Part shown: piece by piece, positions 1-5,331 of the stretch | Layout of the letters: each line of letters starts with the position of its first letter | How positions within the stretch are numbered: the first letter of the stretch is position 1 | Assembly (NCBI GenBank): GCA_024277555.1 | Contig: JAJRUY010000039.1 | Coordinates: 1 to 5,571, forward strand | Source of the DNA: Gammaproteobacteria bacterium | Lineage (GTDB): Bacteria; Pseudomonadota; Gammaproteobacteria; Chromatiales; Chromatiaceae | Direction: 5' to 3' | Length of the DNA: 5,571 nucleotides | Translations under genes and position numbers: made by a program | Notes under the pieces: model-generated | What the model saw: only the letters and a program-made list of their open reading frames with translations | Databases searched by the model: none | What the model was told of the DNA's origin: nothing

Positions 1-72
1 ATATGTTACCGGGTGTTTGTTAAGTCCGCCCTTGCACCGATCTTGCTGCCCAGAGACGATATTTCTTCACTC

Positions 73-94
73 ATCAATAGCTTGGGCTATTGAT
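73..94. repeat. Perfect 9-bp hairpin
   Basis: ATCAATAGC (73-81) and GCTATTGAT (86-94) are exact reverse complements around a TTGG loop. The stem is only moderately GC-rich and there is no T tract on either side, so it is not a convincing terminator. It could be an operator dyad or an RNA stem. Confidence 0.5.
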
Positions 95-180
95 TCGATC
101 AGAGTCGCCTCTGAACAACAATCTCGGCACAATCATCGGACTTCCTGGTGAAACATGCGGGTTAGCGCAGGAAGCCAGCG

Positions 181-222
181 CAAAGCTTCTACATCCTGGC
201 TCACTCTTTGAATGAAGCTTTG
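181..222. repeat. 9-bp inverted repeat upstream of pssA
   Basis: CAAAGCTTC (181-189) and GAAGCTTTG (214-222) are exact reverse complements separated by 24 nt. Each arm contains the palindrome AAGCTT, and the two copies are 32 bp apart, close to three helical turns. That spacing would suit a DNA-binding dimer pair or a stem in a long leader RNA. No specific regulator can be named. Confidence 0.45.
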
Positions 223-246
223 TTATTGTTTGTCTTGGTAACAGGC

Positions 247-252
247 TATACT
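247..252 (+). promoter_or_regulatory. Possible -10 box immediately before pssA
   Basis: TATACT matches the sigma-70 -10 consensus at five of six positions. It lies 8 nt before the pssA ATG, so a start site at the usual distance would give a leaderless or almost leaderless mRNA, which fits the missing Shine-Dalgarno sequence. No good -35 lies at 16-18 nt; the best TTG hexamers are TTGTTT (15-nt spacer) and TTGTTA (21-nt spacer). The box is inside a small dyad, GGCTA (244-248) and TAGCC (253-257). Confidence 0.3.
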
Positions 253-260
253 TAGCCCCC

Positions 261-1010
261 ATGGACGAACAAAGAAAAGACGCGACCGAGCTGGATTCTC
301 ATTCCCGTAAGCGGGGGAGGGGAATCTATCTGCTACCCAACCTATTCACAACTGCGGCGTTGTTTTCCGGCTTCTATGCGGTACTTGCTGCCATGAATGC
401 CCAGTTTGAGAAAGCGGCAATAGCGATTTTTATTGCCATGATTCTGGATGGGCTGGATGGCCGGGTAGCGCGCATGACCAATACGCAGACGGATTTTGGC
501 GCGGAGTATGACAGTCTTTCCGATATGGTGGCCTTTGGTCTGGCGCCAGCACTGGTGATGTATGAATGGGCGTTGCACTCTTTGGGAAAACCGGGCTGGC
601 TTGCGGCTTTCGTTTTTACCGCCGGGGCGGCTTTGCGCCTGGCGCGGTTTAATTCGAAGCTGGATGTTGCGGATGACCGTTATTTTCAGGGGCTGCCGAG
701 CCCGTCAGCTGCTGCGATTGTGGCTGCTAGCGTCTGGGTGGCGGTGGACTACGATATTTCCGGGTTGGATGTTGCGGTTGTGGCCGGCCTGATTACCGGT
801 TTGTGTGGGCTGCTAATGGTCAGCAATTTGCGCTATAACAGTTTCAAGCATATTGATCTGAAGGGAAAGGTTCCGTTCATTGCGGTGGTGGGAATCGCTT
901 TGGTATTTGCAATTATACTGATGCAACCCCCATTGATACTGTTCCTGCTGTTTGCCCTGTATGCGTTATCGGGACTGGTGGGTGCAGTCCGGTCTTTTTT
1001 CCAACATTAG
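261..1010 (+). CDS. pssA: CDP-diacylglycerol--serine O-phosphatidyltransferase (phosphatidylserine synthase)
   Basis: This integral membrane enzyme condenses CDP-diacylglycerol with serine to give phosphatidylserine and CMP, the first step toward phosphatidylethanolamine. The 249-residue protein shows the full CDP-alcohol phosphatidyltransferase signature D-G-x2-A-R-x8-G-x3-D-x3-D: D66, G67, A70, R71, G80, D84, D88, with D63 just before it. The N-terminal RGIYLLPNLFTTAALFSGFY block is typical of the membrane-type PssA, distinct from the peripheral phospholipase-D-like E. coli enzyme. Hydrophobic segments lie near residues 25-62, 92-120, 150-190 and 205-245. ATG 261 is the only sensible start: upstream in frame there is a stop at 213 with no ATG, GTG or TTG between, and the next ATG is codon 45, inside the conserved region. 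There is no Shine-Dalgarno sequence. The next gene follows after 30 nt on the same strand, so co-transcription is possible. Confidence 0.95.
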   Translation: MDEQRKDATELDSHSRKRGRGIYLLPNLFTTAALFSGFYAVLAAMNAQFEKAAIAIFIAMILDGLDGRVARMTNTQTDFGAEYDSLSDMVAFGLAPALVMYEWALHSLGKPGWLAAFVFTAGAALRLARFNSKLDVADDRYFQGLPSPSAAAIVAASVWVAVDYDISGLDVAVVAGLITGLCGLLMVSNLRYNSFKHIDLKGKVPFIAVVGIALVFAIILMQPPLILFLLFALYALSGLVGAVRSFFQH

Positions 1011-1021
1011 CCTGGATATTT

Positions 1022-1036
1022 TGCCGGAATCCGGCA
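1022..1036 (+). repeat. Small hairpin abutting the start of the c-di-GMP gene
   Basis: TGCCGG (1022-1027) and CCGGCA (1031-1036) form a perfect 6-bp stem with an AAT loop, ending 4 nt before the ATG at 1041. There is no T run, so it is not an intrinsic terminator. In RNA it would occupy the ribosome landing area of a gene that also lacks a clear Shine-Dalgarno sequence, so it may lower or control translation. Confidence 0.45.
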
Positions 1037-1040
1037 TGCC

Positions 1041-3557
1041 ATGAATATCAACCTGGTCACCAATGCTTCCCTTGTTCTCGTGGCAATGATTTGCACTTTG
1101 TTGCTGATCAAAAATATTCCAGCCATATCCAGGGAATACAGGAGCAGCTGGTTAAATGTAACTTTTGGCATGTTTTGCGCCAATGTCGGATTGATGCTCA
1201 ATCTGTCTCGTGATTTTCCGCTGTTGTCATTTTTGCATGTGCTGGGCCCTACAGAGCCCAATCTGGTACTGAAGACGCTTTGCTATCTGCTGGCAATGGT
1301 TCTGGTTTTTAACGGTGTGCGGCAATGGTATCCATTGATACTCTCTGCTCAGCGCGACAGTCAACGCGTAGCCCGCCTGTACAGAAAGCTGGTGGAGGAG
1401 GCGAACAGCATTTTCCTGCGCTGGGACGAGAATGGAAAGATCATTTCCATCAATCGTTTTGGTGAGGAGCTGTTTGGCCATACAAAGGAAGAGCTGGCAG
1501 GTAAATCGGTGCTGGGCATGATCACCGAAGAAAAGAACTCAAAGACTGTAGACGTGGTGGAACTGGTTAGAGGCATCCGGAGTAACCCGGATGCATATGA
1601 GCATTTGGAGAATGAGTATATTTCCCGGGATGGTCGTCCTGTCTGGATAGCCTGGCGAAATACCTATATCGACGCCGGGTATGATAACAAGCCGGAGCTG
1701 CTGTCCATAGGTGTGGATATGACGGAGCGCAAGCGGGTGGAAAACGCCTTGTATGCCCTTGCTTCGTCAATTGGGTATGCGCGGGGAAAGAAAGACATGC
1801 TCAGGGATACCATGCGCCATCTGGCACAGGCCTATGCATCCAAATATGCCTTTTATGCCGTGTATACGGATGGGACAGAAAAATCCATGCGCATACTGGC
1901 GCTGTGGGATGGGGAAACCCTTCTGAGCGACATGGTTTACGATCTTGCCGGTACCCCCTGTCAGGATGTTCTGTCTGGAAAAATGGAGATCGTAGAACAG
2001 GGTTTGCAGGAGCGCTACCCGGAAGATGAATTACTTGGAAAACTGGGGGTGGAAAGCTATTTCGGCACCCGCCTGAAAGACAGCAGCGGCAAGGTCACCG
2101 GCGTAATCGTAGTAATGGATGTGCAGCCCATGCGCTTGCCGGAGTGGGGCCAAACCATCTTGCATGTATTCGCTGACCGTATCAGTGGCGAGCTGGAGCG
2201 CAGGAATACCGAGGAAAGCATCTACCGGCTGGCGCACTATGATGTGTTGACCGGGTTGCCCAATCGGCTGCTTTTCCATGACCGGCTGGAGCAGGTTATC
2301 GCCCATGCCGCCCGCAACAATCAGTATGCTGCGTTGCTGTTTCTTGACCTGGATCGTTTCAAGCATGTGAATGACAGCATTGGGCATGCAGGTGGTGATG
2401 TGCTGTTGAGTGAGGTTGCAGCCCGGCTGAGATCCTGTGTGCGGGAATCCGACACCGTAGCGCGAACCGGTGGTGATGAGTTTATCGTGCTGCTTTCGGA
2501 TTTCGGTACGGAGAAACAGCTGCTTCAGGCGACCAGCGAACTATCGGAGCGGCTTGTCGAAACCATCGCCCGACCGTTTTATATCGACTCCATGGAGTTC
2601 TATGTGTCTGTGAGCATCGGCATCACGGTTTATCCGCAGGACGGGAACAATATCGATTATCTGGTAAGAAATGCCGATATCGCCATGTATCAGGCCAAGG
2701 GCAAGGGGCGAAACCGGTACGAATTTTACCACGCGCGCATGAACGAGATTGCCGAGAAACGCAGTCGTATGGAAAGCGAGTTGCGCGCTGCAGTATTCCG
2801 GAATCAATTGAAGCTGCATTTTCAGCCGGTGATTGATGTGTCCAGTGGCGAAGTAATGTGGTTTGAAGCGCTGCTGCGCTGGCAACACCCAAGGTTGGGT
2901 CTGGTAATGCCGGATGAATTTATGGGGCTGGCAGAAGAAACCGGGCTGATTGTTCCAATTGGTGAGTGGGTTATCGAGCAGGTTTGCAGGCAACTTCAGG
3001 ACTGGCAACAACGAGGAGTGGCAATAGACGCCTTGGCATTGAACCTCTCCATGCGCCAGCTGGAACGCGTGGGTTTGATCGCCGTGCTGGATAAAACCGC
3101 TGCGGATTTTGATATCGACCCATCGCAGATTATTCTGGAAATTACTGAAAGTATGCTGATGCAAGACCCGGAAAGAACCGTGCCCTTGCTCAAGGTATTG
3201 TCCGAGCGTGGCTACAAACTGGCCATGGATGATTTTGGCACCGGCTATTCTTCCTTCGGACAACTGAGCTATGTAGATGTCAATTCCCTGAAAATAGATC
3301 GTTCGTTTGTTGCGCAACTGGAGAAGGAAGGAAGCGCTGCATGTATCGTGCCTGCAATCATAGGCATGGCCAGAGAAATGGATATCCTGGTTATTGCAGA
3401 AGGCGTGGAAACCAGTGCGCAAGTGGGATTTCTGCTGCAACAAGGTTGCACTCACATGCAGGGGTTTTACTTTGGATTCCCCATGGATACAAGGGAGTGC
3501 GAGCAGTACATGCAGGCCAATAAACATGCTTGGCAGAATGGCGGCACTGCGCTATAG
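1041..3557 (+). CDS. Membrane-anchored PAS-GAF-GGDEF-EAL c-di-GMP synthase/phosphodiesterase
   Basis: This is a composite c-di-GMP signalling protein of 838 residues. Three predicted membrane helices (about 5-25, 38-56, 74-93) precede a PAS domain (about 108-232, ending in the PAC-like VDMTERKR). A GAF-like region (about 235-390) leads through a short helix into the GGDEF domain (about 395-560). That domain has an intact GGDEF at 477-481 and an inhibitory-site RxxD (R468, D471) five residues upstream. The EAL domain (about 575-825) keeps the expected catalytic and metal-binding residues: Q595, E609 of EALLR, N668, E703 of ITES, D730 and D731 of DDFGTG, K751, the AEGVE motif at 786-790 and Q807. 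By motif it could both make and hydrolyse c-di-GMP; which activity dominates cannot be read from sequence. The sensory ligand is unknown. ATG 1041 has no strong ribosome binding site. The 3' end carries the promoter of the next transcript. Confidence 0.95.
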   Translation: MNINLVTNASLVLVAMICTLLLIKNIPAISREYRSSWLNVTFGMFCANVGLMLNLSRDFPLLSFLHVLGPTEPNLVLKTLCYLLAMVLVFNGVRQWYPLILSAQRDSQRVARLYRKLVEEANSIFLRWDENGKIISINRFGEELFGHTKEELAGKSVLGMITEEKNSKTVDVVELVRGIRSNPDAYEHLENEYISRDGRPVWIAWRNTYIDAGYDNKPELLSIGVDMTERKRVENALYALASSIGYARGKKDMLRDTMRHLAQAYASKYAFYAVYTDGTEKSMRILALWDGETLLSDMVYDLAGTPCQDVLSGKMEIVEQGLQERYPEDELLGKLGVESYFGTRLKDSSGKVTGVIVVMDVQPMRLPEWGQTILHVFADRISGELERRNTEESIYRLAHYDVLTGLPNRLLFHDRLEQVIAHAARNNQYAALLFLDLDRFKHVNDSIGHAGGDVLLSEVAARLRSCVRESDTVARTGGDEFIVLLSDFGTEKQLLQATSELSERLVETIARPFYIDSMEFYVSVSIGITVYPQDGNNIDYLVRNADIAMYQAKGKGRNRYEFYHARMNEIAEKRSRMESELRAAVFRNQLKLHFQPVIDVSSGEVMWFEALLRWQHPRLGLVMPDEFMGLAEETGLIVPIGEWVIEQVCRQLQDWQQRGVAIDALALNLSMRQLERVGLIAVLDKTAADFDIDPSQIILEITESMLMQDPERTVPLLKVLSERGYKLAMDDFGTGYSSFGQLSYVDVNSLKIDRSFVAQLEKEGSAACIVPAIIGMAREMDILVIAEGVETSAQVGFLLQQGCTHMQGFYFGFPMDTRECEQYMQANKHAWQNGGTAL

Positions 3558-3558
3558 T
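3530..3558 (+). promoter_or_regulatory. Sigma-70-like promoter for the leuA leader transcript
   Basis: The -35 TTGGCA (3530-3535) and -10 TATAGT (3553-3558) each match consensus at five of six positions, with an ideal 17-nt spacer. The promoter lies inside the 3' end of the c-di-GMP gene, and its -10 box covers that gene's TAG stop (3555-3557). Transcription would start near 3565, in a run of seven A residues, about 25 nt before the leader peptide ATG and 215 nt before leuA. This is the best promoter I see in the window. Confidence 0.6.
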
Positions 3559-3589
3559 CAAAAAAACCTTTTTCGAAAAAAACTGAATC

Positions 3590-3682
3590 ATGAATTGGCA
3601 AGCTCTGTTTCATCGCTGTTTTGATGAACCGGTTAACATTTTCCGGGGCTTGCTCCTGCCTGCTGGACCGCTGCTGCCCTGA
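3590..3682 (+). CDS. Leu-rich leader peptide upstream of leuA (putative)
   Basis: This 30-codon ORF begins MNWQALFHR and ends GLLLPAGPLLP, with TGA at 3680-3682. Six of 30 residues are leucine, at codons 6, 21-23 (TTG CTC CTG) and 28-29 (CTG CTG), clustered near the end as in amino-acid biosynthetic leader peptides. It sits about 25 nt after the predicted transcription start and ends 97 nt before leuA. The ATG lacks a clear Shine-Dalgarno sequence and is preceded by an A-rich stretch. Its stop codon lies in the loop of hairpin 3675-3688. By analogy with leuL-type leaders, ribosome pausing at Leu codons when charged leucyl-tRNA is scarce would alter downstream folding. It could still be a chance ORF; conservation in relatives would decide. 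Confidence 0.5.
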   Translation: MNWQALFHRCFDEPVNIFRGLLLPAGPLLP

Positions 3683-3688
3683 TGGGCA
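3675..3688 (+). repeat. Hairpin spanning the leader-peptide stop codon
   Basis: TGCCC (3675-3679) and GGGCA (3684-3688) pair perfectly around a TGAT loop that contains the leader TGA. A ribosome terminating there would open this stem. The left arm can instead pair with 3712-3716 or with 3644-3649, and the right arm with 3702-3706, so it is one of several exclusive folds. Confidence 0.45.
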
Positions 3689-3701
3689 ATCAAATCACAC
3701 C

Positions 3702-3717
3702 TGCCCTGGCGAGGGCA
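3702..3717 (+). repeat. 6-bp hairpin in the leuA leader
   Basis: TGCCCT (3702-3707) and AGGGCA (3712-3717) form a perfect stem with a GGCG loop. It is followed by AAAAGC and not by T residues, so it does not look like an intrinsic terminator of + strand transcription. It reuses the TGCCC/GGGCA pair of the hairpin at 3675-3688, which makes alternative pairing between the two possible. Confidence 0.45.
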
Positions 3718-3750
3718 AAAGCAACGCAACATACCAAACGAAACCTGGGA

Positions 3751-3768
3751 GTCCCGACACAACGGGAT
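3751..3768 (+). repeat. Hairpin directly upstream of the leuA ribosome binding site
   Basis: TCCCG (3752-3756) and CGGGA (3763-3767) form a perfect 5-bp stem with an ACACAA loop, extended by a G-U pair (3751 with 3768). It ends exactly where the GGAG of leuA begins. This fold leaves the ribosome binding site free. Its right arm is also used in the alternative long-range pairing with 3659-3662, so it could act as the 'on' structure. Confidence 0.4.
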
Positions 3769-3772
3769 GGAG
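3769..3772 (+). promoter_or_regulatory. Ribosome binding site that fixes the leuA start
   Basis: GGAG lies 7 nt before ATG 3780. It supports this start over the in-frame upstream codons at 3621 and 3624, which would add 53 poorly family-like residues. GTG 3777 is directly adjacent and in frame, and could be used, but ATG gives the usual MSSDKLIIFDTTLRDGEQ start. Confidence 0.75.
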
Positions 3773-3779
3773 CTATGTG

Positions 3780-5327
3780 ATGAGCAGTGACAAATTGATT
3801 ATTTTTGATACAACCTTGCGTGATGGGGAACAGAGCCCCGGCGCGTCCATGACGCGGGAAGAGAAGATCCGCATTGCCAAGAAACTGGAGCTGATGCGAG
3901 TGGATGTCATCGAGGCCGGTTTCCCCATCGCCAGCGAAGGTGATTTTGAAGCAGTAAAAAGCGTGGCGGAGTCGGTGCGGGATGCCACCATCTGCGGACT
4001 GTCCAGAGCCCTGGAAAAAGACATCGACCGCGCCGGAGAAGCGCTCAAACCGGCCAACTCTGCGCGCATCCACACCTTTATTGCAACTTCTCCCATCCAT
4101 ATGCAACAGAAGCTGCGCATGCAGCCCGACCAGGTGGTGGAGCAGGCAGTATGGGCAGTGAAACGCGCCCGCAGATATACGGATGATGTGGAGTTTTCCG
4201 CCGAGGATGCCGGGCGCTCCGAGATGGATTTTTTGTGCCGCATTGTTGAGGCAGCCATCGATGCAGGGGCTACCACCATCAATATCCCGGATACCGTAGG
4301 TTACAACTTGCCACACCAGTTTGGAGAGACCTTGAAAACCCTCATGGAGCGCGTGCCGAACTCGGACAAGGCAGTGTTTTCCGTGCATTGCCACAATGAC
4401 CTGGGGCTGGCGGTAGCCAATTCCCTGTCTGCCGTGCTCAATGGCGCACGCCAGGTGGAATGCACCATCAATGGCCTGGGAGAAAGAGCAGGCAATGCTT
4501 CCCTGGAAGAGGTGGTAATGGCAGTACATACTCGCCAGGACGTGTTTCCCTGCAATTCTGAACTGGATGCCACTCAGATTCTGTCTTGTTCCAAGCTGGT
4601 GTCCAGTATCACCGGCTTTCCCGTGCAGCCGAACAAAGCCATTGTCGGCGCCAACGCCTTTGCCCATGAATCTGGCATTCACCAGGATGGTGTGCTCAAG
4701 AATCGTGAAACCTACGAAATCATGCGCGCCGAGGACGTTGGCTGGTCGCATAACCGCATGGTGTTGGGCAAGCATTCTGGTCGCAATGCATTTCGTACCC
4801 GGCTCAAGGAGCTGGGGATAGAATTCAGTTCTGAAGAAAAGCTCAACGCGGCCTTTTCCCGCTTCAAGGATCTGGCGGATAAAAAGCATGAAATTTTCGA
4901 TGAAGACCTGCAGGCGGTGGTATCTGAATCCGTACATGAATTGCGTGATCCACGCATCAAGCTGGTTTCCCTCAGGGCTTGCAGTGAAACCGGCGAAGTA
5001 CCCACCGCAGATATCGTAGTCAGCATAGATGGCGTGGAACAGGCAGTGTCCGCTTCTGGCGCAGGCCCTGTGGATGCAGCCTATCAGGCGATTGAATCGC
5101 TGCTTGATACGGGCGCGAAACTGACCCTGTATTCGGTAAATAACATCACCAGTGGTACCGACTCCCAGGGAGAAGTTACCGTGCGCCTGGAAAAAGGTGA
5201 GCAAATAGTGAATGGCCAGGGAGCGGATACGGATATCGTCATCGCTTCCGCCAAAGCCTATATCAATGCCGCCAACCGTTTGATGGCTCCGGTGGAACGG
5301 GAGCACCCTCAGGGTGGAGACGTTTGA
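3780..5327 (+). CDS. leuA: 2-isopropylmalate synthase
   Basis: LeuA condenses 2-oxoisovalerate with acetyl-CoA to form 2-isopropylmalate, the committed step of leucine biosynthesis, in the cytoplasm. From ATG 3780 it has 515 residues, the usual size for the proteobacterial enzyme. The TIM-barrel domain begins with DTTLRDGEQSPG (10-21). Expected metal ligands are D15, H203 and H205 of HCHND, and N239 of NGLGERAGNA. The C-terminal dimerisation and leucine-feedback domain spans about 390-515 and includes GTDSQGEVTVRL (459-470). This C-terminal domain and the overall similarity favour LeuA over homocitrate synthase; a citramalate synthase role is less likely but not formally excluded. A GGAG sits 7 nt upstream. 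Regulation is probably by leucine at the enzyme and through the upstream leader. A uracil-DNA glycosylase gene starts 4 nt after the stop, so the two are likely co-transcribed. Confidence 0.96.
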   Translation: MSSDKLIIFDTTLRDGEQSPGASMTREEKIRIAKKLELMRVDVIEAGFPIASEGDFEAVKSVAESVRDATICGLSRALEKDIDRAGEALKPANSARIHTFIATSPIHMQQKLRMQPDQVVEQAVWAVKRARRYTDDVEFSAEDAGRSEMDFLCRIVEAAIDAGATTINIPDTVGYNLPHQFGETLKTLMERVPNSDKAVFSVHCHNDLGLAVANSLSAVLNGARQVECTINGLGERAGNASLEEVVMAVHTRQDVFPCNSELDATQILSCSKLVSSITGFPVQPNKAIVGANAFAHESGIHQDGVLKNRETYEIMRAEDVGWSHNRMVLGKHSGRNAFRTRLKELGIEFSSEEKLNAAFSRFKDLADKKHEIFDEDLQAVVSESVHELRDPRIKLVSLRACSETGEVPTADIVVSIDGVEQAVSASGAGPVDAAYQAIESLLDTGAKLTLYSVNNITSGTDSQGEVTVRLEKGEQIVNGQGADTDIVIASAKAYINAANRLMAPVEREHPQGGDV

Positions 5328-5331
5328 GCTC

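Larger units (their letters stand above)
1..260. other. Non-coding region upstream of pssA with several inverted repeats
   Basis: No credible gene is visible here on either strand; the open frames are short and match no family I recognise. The stretch contains a perfect 9-bp hairpin (73-94), a 7-bp inverted repeat (CTTCCTG at 141-147, CAGGAAG at 168-174) and a 9-bp inverted repeat (CAAAGCTTC at 181-189, GAAGCTTTG at 214-222). None is followed by a T run, so none reads as an intrinsic terminator. It probably serves as an upstream regulatory region or long 5' leader for pssA, but no known riboswitch or operator is recognised. Confidence 0.5.
3565..3779 (+). promoter_or_regulatory. Putative leucine-responsive leader (attenuator) of leuA
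   Basis: This is the predicted untranslated leader between the promoter and the leuA start. It contains a 30-codon Leu-rich ORF (3590-3682) and a series of short stems: 3675-3688, 3702-3717 and 3751-3768. Alternative pairings exist: 3644-3649 with 3676-3681, and 3684-3688 with 3702-3706. The run of Leu codons (3650-3658) overlaps a segment complementary to the leuA Shine-Dalgarno sequence. No U tract follows any stem, so classical transcription termination is not supported, and control of leuA translation is the better guess. The structure was found by eye and was not folded. Confidence 0.45.

Noticed and set aside
6..74. Minus-strand 22-codon ORF (MSEEISSLG...) near the left edge
   Set aside because: The hydrophilic composition looks protein-like, but it is very short, has no Shine-Dalgarno sequence and a stop lies a few codons upstream in frame; not enough support.
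74..262. Minus-strand 62-codon open frame upstream of pssA
   Set aside because: No family resemblance, no ribosome binding site, starts at the pssA start region and its stop lies in the hairpin at 73-94.
2541..3527. Antisense open frame (328 codons) opposite the GGDEF-EAL region
   Set aside because: It lies entirely within well-conserved catalytic domains on the + strand and its product is His/Gln-rich with no family resemblance; a shadow frame.
3560..3582. A/T tracts after the c-di-GMP gene as its intrinsic terminator
   Set aside because: There is no GC stem; the A and T runs are separated by only 2 nt and cannot form a stable hairpin loop. A promoter-proximal tract is the better reading.
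3702..3720. Hairpin plus AAAA as a transcription terminator
   Set aside because: The tract after the stem is A-rich on the + strand, not T-rich. Read from the minus strand the T run would follow only a 6-bp stem with no convergent gene to end, so I do not call a terminator.
3621..3779. In-frame 53-residue N-terminal extension of leuA starting at TTG 3621 or ATG 3624
   Set aside because: The extension is Cys/Ser/Pro-rich and unlike LeuA; the family start MSSDKLIIFDTTLRDGEQ at 3780 has a GGAG 7 nt upstream, and the extension overlaps the leader peptide in another frame.
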